Shown in pieces: positions 9,113 through 17,719 of a stretch of DNA of 64,000 bases. This DNA comes from Oceanobacillus sojae (GTDB lineage: Bacteria > Bacillota > Bacilli > Bacillales > Amphibacillaceae): positions 62,001 through 126,000 of the forward strand of contig NZ_BJYM01000016.1 of assembly GCF_007991515.1 (NCBI RefSeq), in the 5' to 3' direction. Position 1 is the first letter of the stretch; every line of letters starts with the position of its first letter. Made by a program: the position numbers and the translations under genes. The notes under the pieces were generated by a model, which saw nothing but the letters and a program-made list of their open reading frames with translations, had not been told where the DNA came from and made no database searches.

Positions 9113-9908
9113 CTCTCCTTCTAATCGAAGTCAGTGCCATAAAGCCGACCATGATGATAATTAAAAATACAGCAATGGTCGCGCCCATTCCCCAGTTCTG
9201 TGTCACGAGAAACTGCTGTTCAATCGCTGTCCCCAGCGTAATTACCCGGTTTCCTGCGATAAGTCGTGTCAGCATAAACAGGGATAAAGCCGGAATAAAA
9301 ACAACCTGGCATCCTGATTTGACACCGTCCAATGTCAACGGGAAGATAACTCTTCGGAATGTTGTCCATTTAGATGCTCCCAAATCACTTGCTGCATAAA
9401 GCAGGCTGGGATTTAATTTATCCAGAGCATTAAAAATAGGTAAAATCATAAAAGGAATAAAAATATACACAGCAACAAATACAAAGCTGAAATCGGTAAA
9501 TAAGAGCTGTCTGGATCCAATGCCGGCCCACTCTAAAAAACGGTTGGCAGCGCCGTGTGTGCCAAAAATTCCAATGAAGGCATAGGCTTTTAATAATAAA
9601 TTGATCCAGGAAGGAACAATAATGAGCAGAAGCCATAGCTGCTTATGCTTGGTACGCGTCAGAATATAAGCTGTCGGATATGCTATGAGCAGCGAAATAA
9701 CGGTTATCAAAAAAGCGTACCAAAACGAGTTTAAGGTCATTTGCAAATAAGTTGCAGTAAAAAAGTTTTTATAATTTGTTAAAGAGAAATTTCCATTAAT
9801 ATCAAAAAAAGAAAAGTAAACAACCAAAAGAATCGGCGCAATAACGAATATAATAATCCACAGTGCATAAGGGAGCATAAACAAATTTCGGAAGGTTTTA
9901 TTTTGCAT
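9105..9908 (-). CDS. potB: Spermidine/putrescine ABC transporter permease PotB
   Basis: A permease of about 267 residues with six predicted membrane spans and the EAA loop [19 protein letters not shown] placed the start at the ATG at 9908 ([14 protein letters not shown]), which has GAGG nine bases upstream and overlaps the end of potA by 11 bases; a longer version from 9965 would overlap potA by 68 bases and add a non-conserved leader. Partner of PotC in the polyamine importer. Confidence 0.9.
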   Translation of the reverse strand: MQNKTFRNLFMLPYALWIIIFVIAPILLVVYFSFFDINGNFSLTNYKNFFTATYLQMTLNSFWYAFLITVISLLIAYPTAYILTRTKHKQLWLLLIIVPSWINLLLKAYAFIGIFGTHGAANRFLEWAGIGSRQLLFTDFSFVFVAVYIFIPFMILPIFNALDKLNPSLLYAASDLGASKWTTFRRVIFPLTLDGVKSGCQVVFIPALSLFMLTRLIAGNRVITLGTAIEQQFLVTQNWGMGATIAVFLIIIMVGFMALTSIRRRGV

Positions 9909-11007
9909 CGTTCTCATCCTCACTATAGGCATCGAGGCGGCGGTCGAAGTCTTCCTCTGATTCATTTAACCGCATAACATGAATGTCCTCAGGTGTGAAG
10001 CGGAGCCCGATTTCCTCGCCGATAGTTGCTTTTTTGGTCGATTGAACAAGCCATTCATTGCCGGTATCATCCATACAAGTAATTTCATAGTGCACCCCGC
10101 GGAATAATTGAGCTTGAACCGTAACGCGAATGCTTCCCTGTTCTACAGAAGTAATTTCCATATCCTCCGGCCGAATGACAATTTCAACAGCTTCATTCGG
10201 GTCCATCCCCTGGTCTACACATTCAAATTGTTTACCGGCAAATTCGACCAGAAAATCCTGAATCATTGTTGCCCGGATAATATTTGACTCGCCGATAAAG
10301 TCTGCAACAAACCGGTTAATCGGCTCATCATAAATATCGTTAGGTGTGCCGCTTTGCTGAATTTTTCCTTTGTTTAATACAAAGATTTCATCCGACATAG
10401 CAAGAGCTTCCTCCTGGTCATGTGTCACGAAAATAAAGGTAATCCCAAGACGTCTCTGCAGCTCCCGCAATTCATATTGCATTTGATAACGAAGCTTCAA
10501 GTCCAGTGCCGAGAGCGGTTCATCCAGCAGGATAATGGCCGGCTCATTGACAATGGCGCGGGCAATTGCTACACGCTGCTTTTGACCGCCGGACATATCC
10601 GTAATCTCCCGGTTTTCATAGCCTTTTAAATTTACAAAGCTGAGCGCTTCTTTGACCTTGGCATCCATATCTGCTTTTTTAACCTTTTTAATCCGTAACC
10701 CAAAAGCAACATTTTCATATACATTAAGATGGGGGAACAGGGCGTAATCTTGAAAAACGGTATTAATAGGACGCTTGTTGGCTGGTACATGATTAATCTT
10801 TTTTCCTTCAAAAAGAATATCGCCTGAGGTCGCTTCTGTAAATCCGGCAATTAAGCGGAGAATTGTTGTTTTCCCACATCCGGAAGGACCGAGCAGGGTA
10901 TAAAACTTTCCTTTTTCTATTTCAAAACTGACGTGATCCAAAACAGGTGCATCATCGTCAAATTGTTTCATTACATGATTGAATTGAATAATTGGTTTTT
11001 TTGCCAT
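9898..11007 (-). CDS. potA: Spermidine/putrescine ABC transporter ATP-binding protein
   Basis: A 369-residue ATPase. Walker A GPSGCGKT lies at 40-47, the Q-loop in [12 protein letters not shown], the signature MSGGQKQR, Walker [13 protein letters not shown] and the switch histidine in FVTHDQEEA. The C-terminal third is a TOBE-type regulatory domain ([20 protein letters not shown]), as in PotA/MalK-type ATPases. First gene of the operon; the start follows an AAAGGAG site. Energises uptake of polyamines by PotBCD. Confidence 0.94.
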   Translation of the reverse strand: MAKKPIIQFNHVMKQFDDDAPVLDHVSFEIEKGKFYTLLGPSGCGKTTILRLIAGFTEATSGDILFEGKKINHVPANKRPINTVFQDYALFPHLNVYENVAFGLRIKKVKKADMDAKVKEALSFVNLKGYENREITDMSGGQKQRVAIARAIVNEPAIILLDEPLSALDLKLRYQMQYELRELQRRLGITFIFVTHDQEEALAMSDEIFVLNKGKIQQSGTPNDIYDEPINRFVADFIGESNIIRATMIQDFLVEFAGKQFECVDQGMDPNEAVEIVIRPEDMEITSVEQGSIRVTVQAQLFRGVHYEITCMDDTGNEWLVQSTKKATIGEEIGLRFTPEDIHVMRLNESEEDFDRRLDAYSEDENDAK

Positions 11008-11408
11008 TTCAGACTCCTTTTTACATAAAGATATCTAATAAAAAATCCTTTGCATATATTCACGTGTGAACATAAAGGAGTGCTATCATTCTTATCAGAT
11101 TCGAAATAATTATACACGAAAATAAATCATTTGAAATCAATTTTTTTTAGGTATTATTTTGAAGGAAAAAGCAGATAACGATACCGAAAAATAAATAATC
11201 AAATTAATTTTTGAAATTCTCATATTTTGTTCAATATTTAAGGTTATGAAATAGCAGAATCGGGGAATATGATTATTAGGTCGGAGGTTAAACGAATGTA
11301 AGAATAAATTTTTTATAAAAGGTTTACAGGAAAGAGAAATAGTAAACACTTATTAATAGAAAACCTGGCTCCTGCCTGCCATACAATAGTCACATTTTAT
11401 AAAAAAAG
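11008..11408. other. Intergenic region between divergent potA and the TetR gene
   Basis: AT-rich. On the minus strand a TATAAT (complement of 11109-11114) preceded directly by TG could be the potA -10, but no well-spaced -35 is obvious. TTCAC-GT-GTGAA near 11061 is a small inverted repeat that could be an operator. Otherwise I see nothing. Confidence 0.35.
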
Positions 11409-11486
11409 TGACACGATGTCATGAAAAAAATTGACTTATGACATCGTGTCACTTAATATAGAATTATAGAACATGACATTGTGTCA
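11409..11486 (+). promoter_or_regulatory. Promoter and three TetR-type operators upstream of the regulator gene
   Basis: Three near-identical 13-bp palindromes TGACA-N3-TGTCA lie at 11409-11421, 11439-11451 and 11474-11486, with centres 30 and 35 bp apart. The first two sit inside a larger perfect 16-bp inverted repeat. A promoter TTGACT (11431-11436), 17 bp, TAATAT (11454-11459) is threaded through them, with site 2 inside the spacer and site 3 over the transcribed leader. The arrangement predicts strong autorepression by the adjacent TetR protein. Confidence 0.8.
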
Positions 11487-11511
11487 CATGAGCTTATGGA
11501 GGAGCAAGAAT

Positions 11512-12141
11512 ATGCCTACATCTACATTTTTTAATTTGAACGACTCAAAAAGGGCTAAATTATTGCAAGCAGCAGAAAAAGAATTTGCAAGAGCTCCGTT
11601 ACCACAAGCCTCCATTGCGAATATTGTAAAGCTTGCAGGTGTTTCAAGAGGAAGTTTTTATCAATATTTTAACGGTAAAGAAGATGCATTTTATTATTTA
11701 TTAAAGATCCATACAGATAAGCGCCGGGCATACTTTTTAAAGCTGTTACAGGAAAAGGACGGAGATCTGATGGCTTCTATGGATCAGGTTTTTCGCACAA
11801 TGCTTATCGAGCTTTCTGAAGAGGAGCATTTACAATTCTTAAAAAATGCCGTGCTTAATGTCACGCATGAAATTGAAGATTCATTTACGGAGTTATTCTT
11901 AGGGAAACAGCCAGAGGTAGATGCAGTGAATCAAGTAAAGGATCTGGTGGATTTTAAAAAATTAAATATTGATAATAAACAAGAGTTCTTCCATGTTATG
12001 CAGATTTTAACATCTGTCACATTTCGAAATATTGTGGATCAGTTATCCAGAAATCTTTCTCATGAAAAAGCTATAGAGAATTTTCGTATTGAAATGGACC
12101 TGTTAAGCAAAGGTTTATCAAAGGTAAAGAAGCAAGTATAA
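11512..12141 (+). CDS. TetR-family transcriptional regulator
   Basis: About 209 residues. The N-terminal helix-turn-helix is typical: ASIANIVKLAGVSRGSFYQYFNGKED (about 33-58); the C-terminal half is an all-helical ligand and dimer domain of unknown specificity. I chose ATG 11512, which follows GGAGGAGC, rather than the in-frame ATG at 11473, whose codons lie inside the third operator. It probably represses itself through the three TGACA-N3-TGTCA sites. No clearly linked target operon is visible unless it also controls the Spx-like gene 125 bases downstream. Confidence 0.88.
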   Translation: MPTSTFFNLNDSKRAKLLQAAEKEFARAPLPQASIANIVKLAGVSRGSFYQYFNGKEDAFYYLLKIHTDKRRAYFLKLLQEKDGDLMASMDQVFRTMLIELSEEEHLQFLKNAVLNVTHEIEDSFTELFLGKQPEVDAVNQVKDLVDFKKLNIDNKQEFFHVMQILTSVTFRNIVDQLSRNLSHEKAIENFRIEMDLLSKGLSKVKKQV

Positions 12142-12266
12142 ACTTTTCCATTTGTGCGACGGGGGCGATGACCCGGTCATAATTTGGTATTTACCCAAAG
12201 GTTTAGCAAAGGTCAAGTTTTCTAATGATTTAGGAAAAGAAACTATATAAAAATGGGGTATGATTA

Positions 12267-12677
12267 ATGACAGTAACAATTTATGGTGCAGCATGCTCAT
12301 CAACAAGAAAAGCAAAACAATGGTTTACGAAAAACGGAATTGAATATACAGAACGTAATGTAATCAGAGAACCTTTGACAGTCAATGAATTACAAAATAT
12401 TCTTCGTATGACAGTAGAAGGAACAGATGAAATTATTTCTACACGCTCTAAAATTTATAAAGATTTAGATCTTGATATTGAAGCATTGCCGTTGCAGGAG
12501 TTATTAGAGATTATTCAAGAATATCCCCGTCTTTTACGCAGTCCGATTATGGTAGACGCGAAAAGATTGCAAGTTGGCTATCATGAAGAGGATATCCGCC
12601 AGTTTTTACCGCGGAAAACGAGAGAAAGCCAATGGCTGCAATGGAGAAAGAATCATCTTCGTGTTGCGGAAAGCTGA
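12267..12677 (+). CDS. Spx/ArsC-fold RNA polymerase-binding regulator lacking the CXXC switch
   Basis: A 136-residue Spx paralogue. It aligns without gaps to B. subtilis Spx: ILRMTVEGTDEIISTRSK (about 45-62, including G52, needed for binding the RNA polymerase alpha C-terminal domain, and R60) and KRLQVGY and RQFLPRK near the end. The redox motif at 10-13 is CSST instead of CTSC, so no C10-C13 disulfide can form, and the RR pair at 91-92 is RS. The C-terminus SQWLQWRKNHLRVAES differs from the ClpXP tail of Spx (RLAN). It may act as a constitutive or differently triggered regulator. Good family call, uncertain role. Confidence 0.88.
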   Translation: MTVTIYGAACSSTRKAKQWFTKNGIEYTERNVIREPLTVNELQNILRMTVEGTDEIISTRSKIYKDLDLDIEALPLQELLEIIQEYPRLLRSPIMVDAKRLQVGYHEEDIRQFLPRKTRESQWLQWRKNHLRVAES

Positions 12678-12704
12678 TAGAATGATGAATTAACGGAGGA
12701 GACA

Positions 12705-13007
12705 ATGCAATTTATTGCCAAACAACCGTATGTAAAAGTTGTCCGTCAAGTAAGCGTATTAGAACAAAAGGATACGGAAGAACAACGTTATATGTATCTT
12801 TATGAAGATAAGATTGTCACACGATACCGGGAATTCTCAATTGAAGATGTTATGGATATTTCATACCGGCTCACTGGAAAAAAAGAAAAAGGAATGCTTT
12901 ATTTACACACTCTTAAAGGAGTTTATGCCTACATTATAAAATCTTCACCGGAACAGTTTATCGATGCGTTTAAAGCTCGAACACATAGTACCATCCATCG
13001 GAATTAA
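12705..13007 (+). CDS. Small conserved hypothetical protein, possibly PH-like
   Basis: One hundred residues, no membrane segment or signal. It reads as beta-rich with a closing helix (SPEQFIDAFKARTH), a shape seen in small PH-like bacterial domains, but I cannot name the family with confidence. It starts 27 bases after the Spx-like gene with a GGAGGAG site, so the two are very likely cotranscribed and perhaps functionally linked. Confidence 0.7.
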   Translation: MQFIAKQPYVKVVRQVSVLEQKDTEEQRYMYLYEDKIVTRYREFSIEDVMDISYRLTGKKEKGMLYLHTLKGVYAYIIKSSPEQFIDAFKARTHSTIHRN

Positions 13008-13378
13008 GGGAATATAATGAGCAGCTCGAAGTTTTTACAAGAAACTTCCTTCGGGCTGATTCTTCTGCGCCCAAAGCCTTAGCTCATCTTCCTCGGAGCT
13101 TATATGGTTTTATCCACTTTCAATAATATAACCTATGAAGGAAACTCTGAGTGAATGAGATGTCACTTGGGGTTTTTAACTTATTTATAGAAAAATGCTG
13201 ATAGAAGTGAAAATGAAATATAAAAAAATTATGCGGTTAGAAGATGATTCTAATAATGAAGAGGAGTTATTTTTCTCAATTCTTCTCTATCACAGGTCCA
13301 TCATATGATACTAGGCGAATAACCAAAATTCGTCCTATTTTTTTCTTTGTGCATAAGCTGATTTTAGAGGTGATGAAA
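13008..13378 (+). other. Intergenic region with an imperfect hairpin
   Basis: CAGCTCGAAGTTT near 13022 pairs imperfectly with AAACTTCCTTCGGGCTG near 13042-13058, a possible end-of-transcript hairpin for the Spx-like operon but without a good T-run. The rest is AT-rich with no gene I can support. Confidence 0.4.
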
Positions 13379-14083
13379 ATGGTATATCTGAACCGGCAAA
13401 AGCGCATTTATGCAGATGATATAAAGGGTGCTTCGTCTAATCAGGAAACATTTATTTATGCTCATGCAAGTGAGAGAGAACAAAAACAGCTGGAAATGCA
13501 AAGGGAATCTACAGAAGTATTACAGCAGCTTCAGCGGGATGTTTTTGCAAAAAATCAGCAGCTGGAACGCATTGCGAAAAGATTAAAGGAGATGGACAAA
13601 AATAGAAAGAATCATCAGCAGGTGCAGGAGAAGGTATTAGATCGATTAGATTTGCTTGATGAAAATTCAAGGAGTGAAAGCGGACAGCTTGCACAGGTTC
13701 TTGCTATTCAAAAGAAGGCTGAGGCAGAGACAGATGATATTAAGAATAACCAGGCATCTATTCATGTTAAGCTTGAAAAAATAGAGGATGTAAATGCAAT
13801 AATATCAAAAAAAGTGGAGGAGCAGGGAAATAAGTTAGAAGAAATTTATAATCAGACGGGACAAAGAGAAGAAGAACTCACGCTGCTCCATGAAAGAATC
13901 GATACACAGGAGGCATGGCTTGAGAAATTGATGCGTCAGGTCCATGATTTACGTGGAATCATTTATGAGAGAGCAGATGAAGTGATAAAGAAGATAGAAA
14001 AAAGTATACAATTGTTTGGCGGCAAGTGGAATGTTGTTCATCGGGAAGATACAAAGTCATCTAAAGAAACATTAAAGAAGTGA
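13379..14083 (+). CDS. Coiled-coil protein of unknown function
   Basis: About 235 residues. After a short N-terminal segment (MVYLNRQKRIYADD) nearly all of residues 35-205 is charged, heptad-like helix rich in E, K, Q and L with no proline or cysteine, predicting a long coiled coil. The C-terminal tail (KSIQLFGGKWNVVHRED) may be a small globular or peptide motif. I placed the start at ATG 13379, with AGAGGTG six bases upstream; longer in-frame starts lack a site. No signal peptide or membrane segment, so it is likely cytoplasmic. Function unknown; a scaffolding or structural role would be a guess. Confidence 0.75.
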   Translation: MVYLNRQKRIYADDIKGASSNQETFIYAHASEREQKQLEMQRESTEVLQQLQRDVFAKNQQLERIAKRLKEMDKNRKNHQQVQEKVLDRLDLLDENSRSESGQLAQVLAIQKKAEAETDDIKNNQASIHVKLEKIEDVNAIISKKVEEQGNKLEEIYNQTGQREEELTLLHERIDTQEAWLEKLMRQVHDLRGIIYERADEVIKKIEKSIQLFGGKWNVVHREDTKSSKETLKK

Positions 14084-14113
14084 GCTGTTTCATAAGAAAC
14101 GGCTCACTTCTTT
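14078..14113 (+). terminator. Terminator of the coiled-coil gene
   Basis: A 14-bp stem with one G-T pair, AAGTGAGCTGTTTC at 14078-14091 with GAAACGGCTCACTT at 14096-14109, then a short T-run. It overlaps the stop codon. Confidence 0.85.
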
Positions 14114-14276
14114 AATGGGTACATATGCGACTAAACATTTATGAGGTTTAATATTCCTTTTAAGCAGCATCATTTCTCTTTAAAGAATGAAAGTGATAAA
14201 ATCAGATTGATACATTGTGAACTGAAAATAGAGAATAAATATAGAATTAATGACGACAAATACGAGGTGGCAAAAC

Positions 14277-15407
14277 ATGAAAACAACAAGTTTCCGAGAT
14301 ACTTGGGCGGAAGTATCTCTGCAGGCTTTAGCCTTTAATGTAAAACAATTCAAACAGCATATTCATAAAGAAGCACGCTTTATGGCTGTTGTGAAGGCAG
14401 ATGGATATGGTCACGGAGCTGTAGAAATTGCTGAAGAAGCATTAGCTAATGGAGCGGACTGGCTTGGAGTTGCTTTTTTAGATGAAGCACTGGCCTTAAG
14501 AGAAGCAGGGATTATTGCACCTGTATTAATACTAGGCTATACACCGGGTTATGCAGTCCATAAAGCAATAGAGCAGGATATAACACTGACAGTCTATTCG
14601 CAGGAAACAATAGAAGCAATTCGCCAGGCAGCAATAACTTTAGAGAAAAAGGCAAAGGTTCACATCAAAGTGGATACAGGAATGACGCGTATTGGTATCC
14701 GGTCAGTGGAAGAAGCATTGGAGTTATGTCAAGCCTTAGACCAGGAAGAAATAGAAGTAGAGGGAATCTTTACTCATTTTGCGGAGGCGGATAATGGCAA
14801 GTCAAGTGAGTATACGTATCAGCAATTTGAAAGATTCCAGCAGATTTATCAGGCAGTAGAAGCGAATGGGTACAAAATTCCTATCAAGCATTGCTGTAAC
14901 AGCGCCGGGACGATTGCATATACGGAAATGCACCTGGATATGGTTCGTGTAGGAGTAAGCCTGTATGGTCTTTATCCGGAGCCTCATTTAAAGGGAATTC
15001 TGCCGCTGAAGCAGGTGATGAGCTTGAAAACAAAGCCTGTACTTATTAAGCCTGTTCCGGCTGGACAATCTATCAGCTATGGCAGAACCTATACAACAAA
15101 GGAAGAAGTAAAAATTGCTACCTTACCAATCGGCTATGCAGATGGATTATCACGTCTCTTATCCAATCAGGGGCATGTTACCATTCGTGGGAAGGAATGT
15201 CTGATTGTCGGACGCATCTGTATGGACCAGACGATGGTGGATGTTTCGAACATAGATGATGTTCATGAGAATGATATTGTCACCATTTTTGGCGACCCCA
15301 GTGAAGGATATGTTTCTTTGGACATTGTAGCAAAACAAATGCAAACCATTCATTATGAAACAGTTTGTTTAATTGGAAAACGTGTACCGCGAAAATATGT
15401 GAGGTAA
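14277..15407 (+). CDS. alr: Alanine racemase
   Basis: A 376-residue PLP enzyme that interconverts L- and D-alanine for peptidoglycan. The PLP lysine is K40 in AVVKADGYGHG, and the second catalytic base is Y268 in SISYGRTYTT; GIFTHFAEAD and CMDQTMVDV are also typical. The N-terminal TIM-barrel and C-terminal beta domain are complete. Start chosen at ATG 14277 behind GAGGTGG; the frame is open to 14250 but without a site. It is not next to an acpS or an ndoA toxin operon as in B. subtilis alrA, so it may be a second racemase. Confidence 0.95.
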   Translation: MKTTSFRDTWAEVSLQALAFNVKQFKQHIHKEARFMAVVKADGYGHGAVEIAEEALANGADWLGVAFLDEALALREAGIIAPVLILGYTPGYAVHKAIEQDITLTVYSQETIEAIRQAAITLEKKAKVHIKVDTGMTRIGIRSVEEALELCQALDQEEIEVEGIFTHFAEADNGKSSEYTYQQFERFQQIYQAVEANGYKIPIKHCCNSAGTIAYTEMHLDMVRVGVSLYGLYPEPHLKGILPLKQVMSLKTKPVLIKPVPAGQSISYGRTYTTKEEVKIATLPIGYADGLSRLLSNQGHVTIRGKECLIVGRICMDQTMVDVSNIDDVHENDIVTIFGDPSEGYVSLDIVAKQMQTIHYETVCLIGKRVPRKYVR

Positions 15408-15475
15408 AGTAAAACTTCATTTAGCAGTTTCTTTTCGGTGTACTGCGATAAAAATTGGAATAGGAATGATAAAGG

Positions 15476-15784
15476 ATGACTCCTTTTACACATGAGGTTA
15501 TCAAAATAATACAGCAAATACCACCAGGAAAGGTTATGACTTATGGACAAATAGCCAGAGAGGCCGGTAATCCTAGAGCTGCGAGACAGGTTGTCCGGAT
15601 CCTCCATTCAATGAGCAGAAAGCATAACCTGCCCTGGCACCGTGTAATCAATGCAAAAGGCCAGCTGGCAATTCCAAATGAAGAGGCAAATTGGGAGCAG
15701 CGCACCCGTTTGGAGGCGGAAGATATTCATGTAAGTTCTGCCGGGCGTGTGAATTTAAAAGAGTACCAATGGATTCCAGACTGA
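15476..15784 (+). CDS. Alkyltransferase-like protein (ATL), DNA-damage sensor
   Basis: A 102-residue protein equal to the DNA-binding domain of O6-methylguanine methyltransferase. The helix-turn-helix RAARQVVRIL carries the arginine finger. The methyl-accepting cysteine of the PCHRV motif is replaced: here it is PWHRV with W54. That change defines ATL proteins, which bind O6-alkylguanine and hand it to nucleotide excision repair rather than repairing it. It follows alr by 68 bases; functional linkage is not evident. Confidence 0.93.
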   Translation: MTPFTHEVIKIIQQIPPGKVMTYGQIAREAGNPRAARQVVRILHSMSRKHNLPWHRVINAKGQLAIPNEEANWEQRTRLEAEDIHVSSAGRVNLKEYQWIPD

Positions 15785-15845
15785 TAAGCATCTAACTGTA
15801 TTTCTATTTGTCAACTAGGTATAATACAGGTAAATAACTGCTTTT

Positions 15846-15859
15846 AAAAAGCGTTTTCA
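15846..15859 (+). promoter_or_regulatory. Possible cre (CcpA) site
   Basis: AAAAAGCGTTTTCA matches 12 of 14 positions of the cre consensus TGWAANCGNTNWCA, missing only the leading TG. It lies about 180 bases before the flavin reductase start. Confidence 0.3.
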
Positions 15860-16040
15860 TTCCTGTCTGTTTATGTTCCTTTGTAATCATATGAGCAATA
15901 TAGAAGGTTCGCGTTATAAAGAAGTCTATTTATAGGCGAACAAAGTAAATGTGCATCCATATGTTTGCATAGACTGATTAAGAATCAGATAAACATTCCT
16001 GGACAAAAAGAAATAAATTGATAATATAGGAGGATGCTCC

Positions 16041-16598
16041 GTGAAAATAGTTGGTATTTCTGGTTCAACGGTCGGCTCAAAAACAAGAGTTGCAGTGGAC
16101 CATGTATTAAAGTATATGGAAAAAGAACATACTGGAGTAGATATAGAACTGTTAGATTTAAAGGACTACAATGTGGTATTCAGTGACGGACGTCCTTACA
16201 AAGATTATACAGGTGACACAAAAGTCTTGTTGGAAAAAATTATGCAGGCTGATGGAATCCTGATCGGAATGCCTGTTTTTCAAGCATCTATTCCAGGAAC
16301 ATTAAAGAATATTTTTGATCTGCTTCCTGTCGATGCTTTTCGGAATAAAATGGTTGCAATTGTAGCAACTGCGGGCACAACGAAGCACTATTTAGTGCCG
16401 GAACAGCATTTAAAACCGATTCTTCACTATATGCATGCATGGGTAATTCCCAAATATGTATTTGTTGAAGAAAAGGATTATACAAACTATATAATCACGA
16501 ATCAAAATGTTATTGATCGTTTAAATAAATTATCAGATGATCTTATTCATTATGTGGATATCCTGCAGAAGCATCCGGAAATAACGCCATTTATATAA
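16041..16598 (+). CDS. NADPH-dependent FMN reductase family protein
   Basis: A 185-residue flavodoxin-fold protein. The N-terminal phosphate-binding loop GISGSTVGSKTR (about 5-16) and GMPVFQASIPGTLKNIFD (about 77-94) are the hallmarks of the SsuE/azoreductase-like FMN reductase group. It would reduce FMN or a small substrate with NAD(P)H in the cytosol; the actual substrate is unknown. AGGAGG precedes the start. Stands alone between hairpins. Confidence 0.87.
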   Translation: MKIVGISGSTVGSKTRVAVDHVLKYMEKEHTGVDIELLDLKDYNVVFSDGRPYKDYTGDTKVLLEKIMQADGILIGMPVFQASIPGTLKNIFDLLPVDAFRNKMVAIVATAGTTKHYLVPEQHLKPILHYMHAWVIPKYVFVEEKDYTNYIITNQNVIDRLNKLSDDLIHYVDILQKHPEITPFI

Positions 16599-16630
16599 AG
16601 TGAGGCTTTAGGAATACTATGCTGTAATCT

Positions 16631-16675
16631 AAAAAGTCCTTTTACGAAATTATGTTTTCGCAAAAGGGCTTTTTA
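16631..16675. terminator. Terminator after the FMN reductase gene
   Basis: AAAAAGTCCTTTTACG pairs with CGCAAAAGGGCTTTTT with small mismatches and A/T tails on both sides. It lies between convergent genes. Confidence 0.8.
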
Positions 16676-16707
16676 CGTATTTATAGACATATTTTTCTCA
16701 TGAGCTG

Positions 16708-17370
16708 TTACCAGGCAACTCCTTTGTGTTTGGAGTCAATGGTAAACAGGCTATGGGCAATAAGAAATTGTGCACTATAGTAAGTAAGCATAATAACTTC
16801 ATTTGCGGCTGCAAAACTGGATATGAACATATTCCAGGCAAGCATACTGTCGGAAATGATAAATAAAATACTTCCTAGAACAGCCCAGCGGTTCCCCGTC
16901 ATTACAGCCGTAAATGTCATCAGGGTAATGATTCCAATATAAGCGATGACAGGGATGATAAGGGTTGTCTCCCCATCAGTCTGCAGTCTGCTTATAAGCT
17001 GATAACCAATCCAGCAGGCAAAAAGAATAAGTGGTATAGAAGAAAGAAATCTTGGTAAAGAAAAGCGCCATTCTTTTAAAAAGCCGATTGTATAGAATAC
17101 ATGACCAACAAAAAAAGCAGTTAAGCCGATTAAAAACCAATGCAACGTTGCATCCCCAATCAGGCAAAATATAATACCGCCAATAATCCAATAATGTACG
17201 GTCTTTCGTTTTGGCAGTGATTGCTCAAAAGCATAGATCAGAATAAGCACCATTGGAATTACCTTAAAGAAAATACTGAATGCTAACGGCTCTGATGGTG
17301 AAATAAATATATAGACAATTCCTGTAGTCAGAATCAATATGGGTAAACGATAGAGCATCAAATTGGACAC
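16708..17370 (-). CDS. YhhN/TMEM86-family membrane protein
   Basis: A 220-residue integral membrane protein with about eight hydrophobic segments. GDATLHW (about 72-78), AFFVGHVFYTIGF (about 85-97) and ISDSMLAWN near residue 170 are the conserved polar motifs of the family. Eukaryotic members are lysoplasmalogenases; for bacterial members the activity is mostly unproven. Monocistronic. Confidence 0.85.
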   Translation of the reverse strand: MSNLMLYRLPILILTTGIVYIFISPSEPLAFSIFFKVIPMVLILIYAFEQSLPKRKTVHYWIIGGIIFCLIGDATLHWFLIGLTAFFVGHVFYTIGFLKEWRFSLPRFLSSIPLILFACWIGYQLISRLQTDGETTLIIPVIAYIGIITLMTFTAVMTGNRWAVLGSILFIISDSMLAWNMFISSFAAANEVIMLTYYSAQFLIAHSLFTIDSKHKGVAW

Positions 17371-17671
17371 ATTCCCTTCATTTATCAGGATGAGAATCTT
17401 CAGATAAGTTTAGTTTAATCATAGTAAAAAAATGCTTATATAACAAATTCTAGATATATAACAGAATTCCTTTTTTGAAGTATTGCAATGGTGGAAGAAA
17501 TAAGGAGTTACAAGGAGATGAATAATGAAAAAACTTAATGGTTTTTTAGACATCGTTAAGGATTAATAGGGTTGTACATTATTTATTCGAAACTAGATAC
17601 AAACAAACTCCAGAGATAATTAAGAGAATTAAAGAAAATTTTTCATTTGGGATATGTAAGCTTTTTATAAT
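17371..17671. other. Intergenic region with a possible gene relic
   Basis: At 17525 an ATG with an ideal AAGGAG site starts a 13-codon frame (MKKLNGFLDIVKD) that stops at once. Shifting one base near 17561 opens a further frame of about 40 residues (RINRVVHYLFETRYKQ and so on). This looks like a small frameshifted gene, but I cannot name it. The rest holds nothing I can support. Confidence 0.3.
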
Positions 17672-17713
17672 AAAAAACTCCCCTTGCCGCCCCTGATTGA
17701 GGAGCAAGAGGAG
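17672..17713 (-). terminator. Terminator of the peptide-binding protein gene
   Basis: On the minus strand CTCCTCTTGC pairs with GCAAGGGGAG across a central loop, followed by TTTTTTA. Confidence 0.8.
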
Positions 17714-17719
17714 ATTCTA

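Noticed and set aside
11137-11349. A 70-codon minus-strand frame between potA and the TetR gene
   Set aside because: Low-complexity AT-driven reading with no ribosome site; overlaps likely promoter sequence.
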